A DNA stretch of 64,000 nt from Lotus japonicus. Its lineage: Eukaryota; Streptophyta; Magnoliopsida; Fabales; Fabaceae. The stretch is taken from contig NC_080041.1 of NCBI RefSeq assembly GCF_012489685.1, forward strand, positions 97,091,090-97,155,089, written 5' to 3'. Numbering within the stretch: position 1 is the stretch's first letter; each line of letters starts with the position of its first letter. Shown here one piece after another: positions 32,750 to 43,965 of the stretch. The notes under the pieces are model-generated. The model was not told the origin of the DNA and did not search any database. It saw only the letters and a program-made list of their open reading frames with translations. The position numbers and the translations under genes are program-made.

Positions 32750-33912
32750 ATCTCCCCCTTTTTGATGATGACAAAACTAAGATTTTTGATGAACAATTCT
32801 TAAACAATAAACTGAATTCACTCAGAGTTTAGAGATATAAAAAAAACTTATCCTGATGTGAATAGTTTATCTTGCTCATTCTGAATTCAAGTCACTGCTT
32901 GATTCTGAGCTTAGCTCCCCCTGAATCTAACACTTGATGAAAACGTTAGTAAAATCTAGATTCTGAGCTAAAACATATAAGAGTTCAGAGTAAAAGGCTT
33001 ATGACATAGATGAAAAACGAATAATCAGAGCGCATGAGTGATCAGAGTCATAGACAGGGTATCAGAGTCTTGGGTATCAGAGTCAACTTAGAATCACTTC
33101 AGAAGAAGTGAAATGTATTCCTTGTATTTGCCCAGTGACACATCTATGGTCATGAAGGTGGAACTCTTAAAATCTCCAAAAGAAAAATAAGTCACACTAA
33201 CACATCTTACACATCAAAAACTGGGTTTACTCCCCCTTTTTGTCATAAGCAAAAAGCTTGGGGTGTGAAAAACTTAGCTTGAAGTACAAGGTACTCCCCC
33301 TTAGAGAAGGTCTAAGTTTAAGGAAAATGAAAATGATGTAAGAATCAGAGTTAGGCGAAAATAAATAGGAGAGTTAATGCAAGGGATGAACGTTTACCAC
33401 CGGTCAAGTGAGTAAATAGAAGGGTCAGTTACCAAGAACTTAACCTCGAGAAACTGTAGGAGCATTAACTTTCAGAGAGAAAGTGAAGCCTATAAAAAAA
33501 ACGTTGGAGAGAAAGGTAAGCTTCACACCTCGAATAATTTTCAGTAAGAAAAAAATGGCATCATACAGAACGACATTAGAAGAGCTCAGAAGGAAGGCTT
33601 TTGAGGAAGATATGTTCCTCAATATTAGGCATCCCGATGGTACAAAGACCATACAAGAGCTGACGAAGACACTGCTGGAAGAAGATCTTGGTCCAGAGAT
33701 GGAGAGAGATCTGAAGGAGTTCCTCTGCTTCGTGGAGGAGATTCAGGGGCTTTGCCAGCGGGAGCTGAATCTGCTGGAAGAGAAGGAGACTGTGGAAAAG
33801 AGACTTAAGACGACAGAAGATAGTCTAGAGAGAGAGGAGCTGAGCATCAGACTCGGCAACATAGAGTATACACTGGATCGTCTGGAGAAGGAAAGAGTGG
33901 AGCTGAGCATCA
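32750..33912 (-). mobile_element. Truncated second internal region of B (tandem unit)
   Basis: It is nearly identical to 21862 to about 23010 of B, including the B-specific AAAAAAAACTTATCC and the ORF4 start. It breaks off inside ORF4 at about 33902. There a short repeat of sequence from 63 bp upstream leads into gag of copy A. Confidence 0.88.
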
Positions 33913-33962
33913 CCAAAGGCATCCAGCTTTCAGGAAGACACCTGATGACCCTTATGACATGA
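33555..33962 (+). pseudogene. ORF4 of the truncated unit, fused to antisense gag
   Basis: The first about 117 codons are the same as ORF4 of B. After ERVE the normal QRQECRRMRKDP tail is replaced by sequence read from the antisense strand of gag ([11 protein letters not shown]...). The frame happens to stay open to 33962. TATA box and leader (33491 onward) are intact, so a chimeric protein could be made, but the origin is a rearrangement. Confidence 0.8.
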
Positions 33963-34464
33963 TCTTTTGTTGTGTAGCTCTTGTTGAGAGGTCGTATGCC
34001 AGCTACAAGCAATTGAAATCTGGAGAACATTTCTTCAATGGACTCATTTGGCTCCATGATGAAGGATTCATACTTTTGGATCAAAGACAATGCCTTTGAT
34101 TCTTTGATTTCTTGTTTCCTTCATGAGACATCTTCAGAGAATCAAAAATGCCTTTAGCAAACTCACGATCGGTAATCTTCTGGTACTCCTCATAGGAAAT
34201 AGCACTTAGAAGAATTGCTCTTGCTTTGTGATGTTGTGAGTACAGCTTCTTTTGTTCTGCAGTCATCTCTGACCTTGGGATCTTCTTGCCATCTGCATCA
34301 ACTGGACGCTCATAGCCATCCACAATAACATCCCAGAGATCTGCATCGAAACCCAGAAAGAAACTTTCTAGTCTATCTTTCCAATATTCGAACCTTTGAC
34401 CATCGAACATAGGAGGCTTTGCGTTGTAACCATCTCTTTGAGTTTCACTGGTGGTGGCAGCCAT
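33913..34464 (-). pseudogene. gag: gag of copy A, N-terminal part
   Basis: It starts [13 protein letters not shown] at 34464 and matches gag to about residue 185 (LPESWMPLV), where it joins antisense ORF4. One base is lost near 34110 (CTTTGATTTC against CTTTGACTTTC), changing the frame after EGNKK. It belongs to copy A rather than B, because the LTR beside it is the diverged one and is followed by non-Sirevirus DNA. Confidence 0.8.
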
Positions 34465-34522
34465 TGTTTTTCACACCGGCCCGGATCACTGAACACTGTT
34501 AGGTGTGGTAATCAGAACTTGC

Positions 34523-34534
34523 GCTCTGATACCA
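34523..34534 (-). promoter_or_regulatory. Primer binding site of copy A
   Basis: The minus strand reads TGGTATCAGAGC, two bases from the LTR at 34537. Confidence 0.9.
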
Positions 34535-34536
34535 AT

Positions 34537-35757
34537 TGAAGGTATGAAAAACGGTAGAAAGGGGGGGTTTGAATAACGTTTTCAGAACAAAACTTCCACC
34601 TTAAAGATTTTGACAAATCTTTTGAGAACTTAAGTGCTAAAGATAAGAGATAGAAAAGCACACAAGGATTTTATCCTGGTTCACTTGATAAATCACTCAA
34701 GCTACTCCAGTCCACCCGTTAAGGTGATTTCTTCCTTCTTAGAATGAAGGCAATCCACTAATCAGGTATGAGTTACAACTGCACTTGAAACCTACAAGTG
34801 ACTAACAATTACACTGACTTAGCTCACACTATGATTCACTCTCTTAGTCTTTTCTAGGATCCGATCAACCTTGATCTCCTAAAGGAAAACTATACAACTA
34901 TATATGAAGTTCTTGTTTTCAAAGAAAGTGCTTCTAAAAAGCTTATAGTAAACACAATGAATTTCAAGATGAAAGAAAGCTTAGAATATTTTGAATATGT
35001 CTTGCGCGTGTGTATTGCTTTTTCTTAGTTTCTTCTCCGCTTCTTTCAATCTTCAGCCTTTATATATACTCCAAGGATTAGGGTTGAGCGTTGCATGGGA
35101 AATGCTACCGTTGGAGGGCAGTTCTGGAAAATCCAGCTTCTGCTGTGGCTGAGAACGTTAGGTAGGTCGTCAGGAAGGTACACTTGCTTTTGTACTTGGA
35201 TAGCGACTTGACCTTTTAACCTAGGAGACTTCTGATCAGGGGAATACTTCATATTGGAACTTGTGAAGCCGATTGATCAGAGTCAGAGGGAAAGCACAGA
35301 TCCTCTGACCATTGTATCTTCTGATTCTGAACTCAGAGGGAAGAACATGGCCTTCAGAGTTTCTTGCTTCTGGACTTCAGAGTTTCCACTATTCAGCTTC
35401 TGGATCTTCAGAGTCTTCTACACCATCAGAACATCTGAACCTTCAGTGTTTCTTGGTTATCAGAACTTCTGGATCTTCAGAGCTTCTAGCGACTGAGTCC
35501 ACATCAGAGTTTGTATAGCTTCAGAACTTCTGAAGCTTTTCCACTGTTCATACTGAACATGGTGAATGCGAAAGCGTTGCTTGGGTCACTCTTTATACAC
35601 AGTGCTTCTGATTTGTGTGAGATTGAGTTGAGGTCAGAGCCTGTAAATAGCACACTCAGAAAAACACGTTAGAGTACCACAATTGTTCATATCAAAAGGT
35701 TAACTTGTAATCATCAAAACATAGAGTTGTACTACTAGATCAAAACTTGATCTTACA
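34537..35757 (-). repeat. 5' LTR of copy A
   Basis: It is 1221 bp and visibly more diverged than the other three LTRs. Examples: TTTTGACAAATC, AAAGATAAGAGATAG, and a rewritten stretch near 34890-34960. It ends GATCTTACA at 35757 and is followed by CTAAT and gypsy LTR sequence. The matching 3' LTR of copy A must lie left of position 1. Confidence 0.88.
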
Positions 35758-36100
35758 CTAATTTCCTTGCTTCGAAACCCTAGATTCGAGCGATGGATGA
35801 AGACTTTTTCTATTCGGGACTTCTAACGAAGTTTCCGTCCGCGTTGCCAGATTTGTTTCGACATTTCCAATCTTTCTTCAGAAGGAAGTTTTGTCGTCTG
35901 AGCATCATAGCAAAAAGTAGTTTAACGGGACAGATTAACTTACACCGCCTTTGGGATTTTAGATATCGTTTTTCCCAAATCATAGATAATTGTTTTGAGT
36001 TCTGGAATTCTGACGCCAGAATCTCTCTTAGAATTCCTCGGTGGACGTGCTGCAAAAATCGGAATCGCGAAATTTTCATTTTCCCGCGATTTCACCTGCC

Positions 36101-36108
36101 TATAAATA
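36101..36108 (+). promoter_or_regulatory. TATA box in the G1 LTR
   Basis: CTGCCTATAAATAGCTCG is a strong plant TATA context, about 25-30 bp before a likely start near 36135. Confidence 0.5.
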
Positions 36109-37334
36109 GCTCGAAAAAGCAAAATCTCTTCATTCTCACCCATTCAAGGCCGCGAGCAAGGAGAGAGGAGGAGAGGAGAAATTTTCGCGAAAACTTGACC
36201 AATCTTCGTGCAGTTCGTCCCTACTTCTAGGTATTGAGGTAACTAGCATGAATCCTACCTCTGTTTACTGTTTCTGTTGCGTTTCTGAAGTCGTTTCTGT
36301 GCTCACAGTTTTGAGCTTTTTCTAAAATTGTCCGATTTCCTTGATTTCTTGGTTGGGTTATGTTCCTTATGTTCCCATGAGTCTAAAACCTCTGTCAGTA
36401 ATCGCCGATTGCGATTCAGTTGTCCAAGATCTGAAAAATTGATTCAAAACCCCATTAGTCGCACATTTCGAAACTTTATTGTCGAAAAGCTGTAATCTGA
36501 CTTCGTGCCTTTAGGATTTGTTGTCACGGATGTCATGAGGATCAATGCTGTCAAATTTGTTTTCCGAACTGATAACTTTGAAGTTTTGAGCCTTTATTTT
36601 GGACCAAAATGCCCCTGGATAGTCGTATTTCGACCCGATTGTCCGAAAATTGTTCCGACAATTTCTTTGCCTTAGTTTTACCCTAAAACTACCTTGTGAA
36701 TTGATTTAGATCGAAGAAAAAGTTCGAAAACCCTATTTTCCATAGTGGCCGAAACCTAATTGCTTGGGTACCGTGTCCAAAAATAATTTTTGGGTCTCTA
36801 TGACCTGAGCCATTGCGTAGCTCTTTCAATTGTCGAAATTTTGGCGCCGGTTTCGTGTCATTCTGAGTTCTGTAGCTCGAGTTATGCTCGTTTTAGCGAA
36901 CGAAGTCTCCGTTGTCAATTTGTGCCTAAATAGGAACTCTGAAGCTTTAGAGGCTTTCTTTACGATTTCGATTAGTATTAGTAGATCGTGTTGCTCCTAG
37001 TGAAGCTTGTGTTGATGATTGTGTTTTCTTTGTTCTAGGTTCGCAATTTCCATGCCCAACTTCTACTCACGAAGGTAAGGGTAACTCGGTTTTAGAGCGT
37101 CTTTGAGTCTTGCATGCTTTTATCGCACTGCCTGTGTTTGAGATGAAGATGTTTATATTGATTGGCAGATGATTATGATTATTATGCTGAATTTGGAAAA
37201 TGTTTTCTGAGAGGCTTCGGCCGTTTACTGGTTTCTGTCGTTACTGCTTCCTAGTGGATGGAACATGTGGTTACTTTGGATTGGTCCTTGGGTGGGCTTT
37301 GTTATTGTCTGACTTGGCATATAGGGCTTGAGTC

Positions 37335-37540
37335 AAGTGGCGATGAGGAGGTGTGTCCTATCATTGTCCCATCTTGCGAGGTGCTAAGTGGCGATCAGGA
37401 GGTGTGTCCTATGATTGTCCCGTCTTGTGTGACGTTAAGTGGCGATTAGGAGGTGTGTCCTATGATTGTCCCGTCATGTATGACGTTATAAGTGGCGATG
37501 AGGAGGTGTGTCCTATCATTGTCCCGTCTTGAGAGACGAT
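37335..37540 (+). repeat. Minisatellite in the G1 LTR, four units of 51-53 bp
   Basis: Four head-to-tail units begin AAGTGGCGAT and contain AGGAGGTGTGTCCTAT and TTGTCCC. Units 1, 2 and 4 are 51 bp and unit 3 is 53 bp. Internal tandem repeats are common in gypsy LTRs of plants. Confidence 0.85.
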
Positions 37541-38246
37541 ATTGATCGATCCATTTTGTTAGCAGCATATAGTTGCATTATAGGGAACTAACACCTGACC
37601 CTATGTTGTTGGATTTTCGTATTGGTTTATTGATATCTGATTTGATGTTACATTGTTGAGGTTATTATTATCTGAGTCCGATTTATGTTTAAGTTGTTGA
37701 TATATGAGTTGAGTTATGTTGCTAGTTATTTACCATGCCAGGTAATTAAATTCGAACAGCATGATTTTTCTCTTTTATACATGGTAATTGCATGGAGTTA
37801 ACCCTTTCTATTTGCTACTTGTTGTTTGGGCGCTTAACGCTATTAGGCGATGGAGATCCTTCCGCCGAGGCATAGCTACTCGAGTTGGAGATCGAGTTGT
37901 AAGCGGTGGAGTAGAGGTATGAGAAGCAGCTTTGCTTCTCTTCTTGTGGATTATGTTGGAGTCTCTTTTACTTTATGAGAACTCTGTTATTAAAGTCTTG
38001 CTTCCGCCACTGTTAAAGTGCGCATGTTTATTCTGAACCTTACTTATGGTATTGTAAACTATTATTACTGTATATCGGGAAACAAGTTATCTAAATAAAG
38101 TTATGGTATGTTTCCAACCTTTTAGCCGAAGTGTTTAGTTGTTTTACAGAAAAAAAATTCCCTTGGTTTTTAGGGATTGCAGATTGGTCCTTAGACTTTG
38201 TTAGGTTACTAATGTGACTCCTCAGTTGAGAAATTGGGGTGTTACA

Positions 38247-38464
38247 TCTCCTCTCGTAATAGTTGGAACAATTTGTGCCTGCCCTGACGTAGATACAGGC
38301 ATTTCTGCAACTGCAGAGATTGCCACATTCTGGGTTGGCATAGTGGTGTCAGGTCCCATCCCAGTAGACACTTCTTCATTATTATTACCACTACTTCCCC
38401 CGGGGCTACCCTGATTGCCCACGTTAGACCCTTGGGGGGAAGTTCTTCCTCGATTGCTTGCCAT
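38247..38464 (-). pseudogene. Start of gag of gypsy-type element G2, truncated
   Basis: A minus-strand frame opens MASNRGRTSPQGSNVGNQGS at 38464 and continues about 72 codons, Gly/Ser/Asn/Pro-rich as at the start of many plant gypsy gags. It is cut at 38247 by the end of the G1 LTR. The frame is also open upstream to 38551, but that part includes a hydrophobic stretch close to the primer site and is probably leader. Assignment to gag rests on position, 127 bp from the PBS. Confidence 0.5.
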
Positions 38465-38590
38465 ACTTATAGTCTTACCACTTCTCAAGTGCATATAAAT
38501 CACAATCAAGGCAAGTAACAAATACCAAATAGCATGCAATGAACTAAACACACAAAACGCTTCTGTAAAACTTAGTTTTCACAAAGACGG

Positions 38591-38607
38591 TCCCACTGGG
38601 CGTGCCA
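38591..38607 (-). promoter_or_regulatory. Primer binding site of G2
   Basis: The minus strand reads TGGCACGCCCAGTGGGA, starting three bases from the LTR. It has the form of a tRNA 3' end (TGG...), but I did not identify the tRNA. Confidence 0.55.
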
Positions 38608-38610
38608 ATT

Positions 38611-39354
38611 TGTTTACACTGATTTTTGGTAAACAAGTATCCTCTTAGTTCGACTAAAGGAAGTTTAGATTTCAGGGTCCTTTTGAGAAAACGTCTTGCC
38701 AAAGTGTCGTGTGTGAACTAGTGCTTTTCGACAATAGTGAAGAAAACTGGATTTAATTACATAAGGATCGATTACATAAAGTCAGAGAAATCAAAATAAC
38801 ATGAATACTACCAAAGATGTAGAATTCGACAAGAAACTAAACAAGCTTAACACAAGAAAACTAAAAATGCTGGTTCTGCAACATACTCCCCCATCATCAC
38901 GCCTTGCTCCTTGAGTCTCATTGATGCAGACATTAGAGCTTTTGGTGAATTTTTCAGAGTTTTGAGTTGGGAACCCTCTTTCTGAATTGGATTCTCCTAT
39001 TTATAGAGCTTCGTGCCCCGCGTGTCCTTGACGGTTTTCCTCCTCAATAGATAGGTTAGTGGGCCTGGTTTCTCCCACGATCTGATGCTTGCTCCGGAAG
39101 TTTCATGCATGGTGGTGGAGATCGTGTGCTTCAACTGCTTCAACCGTTTCCTGGCCATGTTTTCGACCATCGTGGGGAGAATTTGACTTGGTCAATGTGG
39201 CACGTGTTATATGTGCCTGTGTTTAGTAGTGATTGTTATTGTCGAATTTGGCTGCCCCATTAACTTGGTGCATTTTCCTTTCCCTTTCTTATGTCAGATT
39301 TCGACTACCTTGAGTGTTTTGGGCTGAATGCGTTTGTTCTTTCTTGGGCCAACA
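38611..39354 (-). repeat. 5' LTR of G2, 744 bp
   Basis: On the minus strand it begins TGTTGGCCCAAGAAAG and ends GTAAACA, next to the PBS. A minus-strand TATA box (TATAAATAGG) lies at 38998-39005. The outside flank is CATCC (39355-39359). The rest of the element would run left, but it is displaced by G1. Confidence 0.65.
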
Positions 39355-41242
39355 CATCCTTATAAATATTTTTTTTTAGAAAACTGAACATATATATATG
39401 TATATATATTTTGCATAAGAGACAAAGTACAATTACAGCAAAGGGGTTAAAAAGTCAGGTCCCCCGCAACAAATATAGACAAATAACAGAACAATAAACA
39501 AGAGAAAAAAAGCAAAAGAAAGAAACTGGGTACGTAGTTCCAAAGAGAAAGCAACACGTACAGTGCATCAAGAAACAGAGCAAACGCGGTCCACAAGGAA
39601 GCAGAGACACATCCTCACCCAGCCAAAGAAGACAGGCATATCAGACCTGATGAACCAGCGAACACCTTAAAAAATCTCATTAATACTTAATAGGTATGAA
39701 AAAAAGAATATTTCTAGAAGCGAGCCTTTCGTAGTTTCACTCTCATATTTAATCTTGGTTATACATGTTTTTATTCCCCATAAAATAGGAGAGAATTGGA
39801 ATATAATTGGCCCCTCCTTTTTTTTAATAAATTTAGTCTCAAACTTTAATGAAATGTGTGATGTTACTCCTTGCTATTGGAGTCTGTCAGTTAAGTGATG
39901 ATGTGGCTCACTTCGACATTACACTTCACCTCATTAGTACCACTTCAAATTAATGAATTTCGACATCATCCATTCTTCTTACTCTCTTCTTATTCCTAGT
40001 TCTTCTTCTTCATCTTCTATCTTCTTCTTTCTTGGTAGTTGATAAACGCATAATTGATGTATTTTATATATGTCTTTCTAAGATTCATTATATTTACTTT
40101 GTGCTTAATTGTTATAACTTAAATATGTTCTGACCTTTCATGCTTATTTAGATTATAAATGGAAAAAGTGTTTAATTCTACACTTTTAGCTTCTATAACT
40201 CTTTTCTTAAAACAAGTTAAATCTAGAGCTAGAATGATCCGAATGGGGCGTATCATCATTATGTAGATACCATGTTTTAATGGAGTGGAGTGCCTTCAAG
40301 ATGTACAGCGATCTGCTCCATGTTCATATTTACCTGAGAGGATCTAGTATAGGTTTAATAATTAATATATGATTTTGCCAGGTCTCCTAGGTTATTTTGC
40401 TGTTGAATTTAGTGGAGAACGAGAGTTGTAAATTTTGGCTCTAGGAGCTGTTCCCTGAAGTTCTTTTCTTTATTGTGCATGTTTTTTAATCTTTCAAAAA
40501 ACAATTCTCACTTTTTCTAAAAATCAACAAAATTAATCACACCATTAATATGTGTGTCTCCACTCAAAATGGACAGTTAAATAGGAACAAAGAGTAATTA
40601 TAAGTAATAAATTCTGGGAATGTGTAAAGAGCTGAACGCACACAACCATCGTGTTTGACCTTCCACACCTTTCAAATTACATAATGGAGTGATTGCATGG
40701 TACTCCTAAATGCTTAATTTCAAAAGAAGTTTTTTTTTGTTAGACTATTTTTCAAAAGGGGTACATCAGAGGAGGTATAACGTGGAAGAAAAAAAAAATA
40801 TTGAATCGGAGGAATATGAATTAATTTAAAATATATAATCCTTATACTTATTTTTTAAGATTATTAGATTAATAATTATATTTTATTTATTACCAGTCCG
40901 ACCTCAGTTCGACCACCAAATTGTAAATCGGTGTCATGACCGGTTCATTAACTGGTTCGGTTTTGCAAACATTAAGAAGAACACGTGATTGGTCAAAAGC
41001 TATCATCCAAGTTCTAAATGACCAATAGAAAGAAGGAAAGAAGAATGAGTGAAGCAGGAAGATCATCTAAAGGAAAGAAAGACGATTGACTGAAGTAGGA
41101 GGATCGTCTGAAGAAGCAACACAGTCAACATGGACAGAGAAACCAATGTTAGACGGTGGTGGACGATGCACATGTGAAAAAATAAGGATTTTCAGGTAGG
41201 CAAAAATAAATTCAACATAAAACCAGCAAGGCCCATATATCC
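39355..41242. other. Intergenic AT-rich DNA
   Basis: No gene, tRNA or clear element was recognised. Low-complexity stretches occur at 39368-39412 and 39990-40030, and a poly-A/T-rich region near 40730-40860. Confidence 0.5.
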
Positions 41243-41358
41243 TGCGGGCGGGGGAAAATCTACTAATTTCCACTAGGGTGAGCCCATGAGTCCAATATCA
41301 TGCGGGCGGGGGAAAATCTACTAATTTCCACTAGGGTGAGCCCATGAGTCCAATATCA
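41243..41358. repeat. Tandem duplication, 2 x 58 bp
   Basis: Two nearly identical 58-bp units start TGCGGGCGGGGGAAAATC at 41243 and 41301. The G-rich start is unusual in this AT-rich region. Confidence 0.9.
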
Positions 41359-41416
41359 TGTGTGCAAGGCCAAGCCCTCTGCTCTGCTTTTTACTATCAC
41401 AATTTGAAGCTTAGTA

Positions 41417-41710
41417 CTCCCTCCGTTCCTTATTATAAGGTCATTTTTTAGTGTTTTTCTTGTTCCTAAATATAAGTCCATTTACAATATCAATGGAGCA
41501 TTAATTATTTTTTCCCAAAACTATCCTCATATTTAATATGAAAGAGACAATGAGATTTTGAAATAATAACTTGGAGAGAGAAATTTATAAGAAATTAAAT
41601 AAGGGTAATCTAGGAAAGTGAATAAATTCTTTTACAAATTTATTGCTTGTAACTACTTTTCTTAATCTAAGAGAATTGGGTAAAATTGACTTATAAATAG
41701 GAACGGGGAG
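41417..41710 (+). mobile_element. Stowaway-like MITE, 294 bp
   Basis: The ends are CTCCCTCCGTTCC and GGAACGGGGAG, flanked by TA on both sides (41415-41416, 41711-41712). This end sequence and the TA duplication are those of Tc1/mariner-type (Stowaway) MITEs. It has no coding capacity. A near-identical copy lies inverted at 42676-42972. Confidence 0.88.
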
Positions 41711-42675
41711 TATATAAACACATGAAAAACTTATGAGCTAGACAATATTGGACTTAGAGCTTTTGAAATATCTTCATTTTTCCAACATTTTCATCTTGAT
41801 CTTGATCTTAATTATAAGTTTAGTGCATAAACCTTTACTATATGTGTGATAAGGAATTATTAGATGAATTTTTATGATATTCAGCTTGCTAATGAGGCCG
41901 TTATTTCATAAGAGTGTGACTAGCTAGGAGAGACAAACTGATTAGTAGTAATAGTGGGTTTATGCAAGCGTGCAATAATTGGAGAGAAAAATATTTAATT
42001 AACTATGTAATGATTGACCTTATGGCACCTAAATTAAGACGCTACATATGAGTTATGACACCTGATTTAAGATGACACATAGGGCACCTTAGTTAAGGCA
42101 CCGTCTACACCATCATTTCTCTTATCAACTATACTTCGTACATTATGATCCTTTCTCTTTTAAAAATATCGGTATGATCCATCATTACCTTATTTACCAT
42201 TTTGGACAAAACAATGTTTTCAATCGGACATTAAAATTTGTATTTTATATTACTAAAATTTAAGTTTCTTTTTTATAACTTTTAAAAGAAGTGAATTGTA
42301 AATTTGTTTGTGCGTTTTTATAACTTTACAAGAATTAACCATATTATATGATTTTTCTTAGCCAAGTTAATTTCCCAAATGCATCATTTGAAAGAGCTGA
42401 GCGATGGAAAAAAATATTGGGAGAAGGTTTTGAAGCAATACAAAGAAATCAAGTTGATAAATGCATCTTTCATATCAAATGCACAAGTATAATAGCACCC
42501 ACCAAACAAATTTTGAAGTAGCTGAAGCATTCAACTCAATCATTCAAAGCGAAGTGTCCACTTAAATAGGAAATATTATGAGTGTGAACCTTCCAGATTT
42601 ACAATATCCATACTTTAATGTGGCCATTGATTTTAATCAATAAGTGAATCTCGCCTATACTATCCAAAAATTATA

Positions 42676-42972
42676 CTCCCTCCGTTCCTATTTATAAGTT
42701 CATTTTACCCAATTCTCTTAAATTAAGAAAAGTAGTTACAAGCAATAAATTTGTAAAATAATTTATTCACTTTCCTAGATTACCCTTATTTAATTTCTTA
42801 TAAATTTCTCTCTCCAAGTTATTATTTCAAAATCTCATTGTCTCTTTCATATTAAATATGAGGATAGTTTTGGGAAAAAATAATTAATACTTCATTGATA
42901 TTGTAAATGGACTTATATTTATGAACAAGAAAAACACTAAAAAAATGGCCTTATAATAAGGAACGGAGGGAG
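42676..42972 (-). mobile_element. Stowaway-like MITE, inverted copy, 297 bp
   Basis: The ends are CTCCCTCCGTTCC and GGAACGGAGGGAG with TA duplications (42674-42675, 42973-42974). Its sequence is the reverse complement of the MITE at 41417, differing at few positions. Confidence 0.88.
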
Positions 42973-43084
42973 TAGATGCTGGTACAGTAGAGTGGTGACA
43001 CATTTATTGAGGCTCGTAAATCGTAATGTTCAGTTATGTCTGCGGTAAAGGTCGCCCAAATAAACGCTTATTAGAAATGAGAAG

Positions 43085-43459
43085 GGTTTAAAAACATTTT
43101 CAATACTAGATTCTTAATTCTTAGCACTATTTATGTAGGTTTGTACTGTCACATGTGTTTAAGCAACTCTTTGCAGATTTTGCTCTAACTATAAGTTTTT
43201 AGTTCTTAATTCTTAGTAGTATTATTTATCTGGTCCCACAATACCATTAAATTACTTGACGAATAAGAGAAAAAAATTAATTTTTTATGTTAAGAACTCA
43301 AAAAGTAAAACTCATTATATATAAGAACTAGTTCTTATTTTCCTTTTAAGAACTAAGAACTCCATGTCAACCCCCTCCAATAGTTAAGATTTAAGAACTC
43401 AGTTCTTAGTTTTTAACTCAAAAATAAGAACTAAGAACCTTGCATCGGAGATGCTTTTA
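43085..43459. mobile_element. Probable MITE-like repeat with TTCTTAGTTCTTA ends
   Basis: Copies of TTCTTAATTCTTAG on the left and CTAAGAACTAAGAACC near 43330-43440 on the right form inverted motifs, ending at CATCGGAGATGC. This ending is common at plant MITE borders. I could not fix borders or a duplication. Confidence 0.35.
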
Positions 43460-43589
43460 GCACGTTTAGTCCCCTCGGGTTTGAAAAACGTGTAAATGGA
43501 GTTTCTAGAGTTTAAAAATGGCATTTCGCTACCCCCATGTTAGTCTCTGTTACACGTTTTGGTCCCTTACCAGATTTTTCGTCAAAAAG

Positions 43590-43965
43590 TAACAATAAAA
43601 AAAACATATATGTAAATATTAAAACTAATTTATATTGGTATAAAAAAAACAAAAAACATATCCGTAAATATTAAAACTAATTTGATCCCTTAAAAAACCT
43701 ATATATATAAAAAACAATATCCATAAATATTAAAACTAATTGGATCCCTTAAAAAACTCTATGTATATAAAAAATAAGATATCGGTAAATATTAAAACTA
43801 ATTTGATTTATAATTTGATTCCTACGTATTATACGAAAAAGTATATATTTTCACGAAATAATATAAATTTTCAAAAATCAAAAACATATCCGCAAATACT
43901 AAAAGTAATTTGTATTGGTATAAAAAAATCAAACAACCCTATCTATATAAAAAACATATTTGTAT
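43590..43965 (+). repeat. Degenerate AT-rich tandem repeat, about 60-80 bp units
   Basis: The phrase GTAAATATTAAAACTAATTT recurs about every 60-75 bp from 43610 to 43800 and again in weaker form near 43895. It is separated by GATCCCTTAAAAAAC and poly-A-rich runs. The ORF over this stretch is a chance frame. Confidence 0.65.

Larger units (their letters stand above)
35758..38246 (+). repeat. G1: 3' part of a Del/Tekay-like Ty3/gypsy LTR
   Basis: It ends GGGGTGTTACA at 38246, a typical end of legume Del/Tekay (chromovirus) LTRs. It has a plus-strand promoter TATAAATA at 36101-36108 and a long GC-variable untranslated region. The left part of the LTR is cut off by copy A at 35758. At 38247 the sequence changes abruptly to gag of a different element on the other strand, so 38246 is the right end of G1 or of a solo LTR. 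ORFs inside (for example near 35793-36230) have no coding character that I recognise. The visible 2.5 kb suggests a long LTR, as expected for this lineage. Confidence 0.65.

Noticed and set aside
35793..36230. 145-codon ORF just right of copy A
   Set aside because: It lies across the U3 promoter of the gypsy LTR, including its TATA box. Composition is not protein-like.
38464..38551. Hydrophobic peptide upstream of the G2 gag start
   Set aside because: It resembles a membrane helix but lies between PBS and gag in the usual leader. A chance open frame is more likely.
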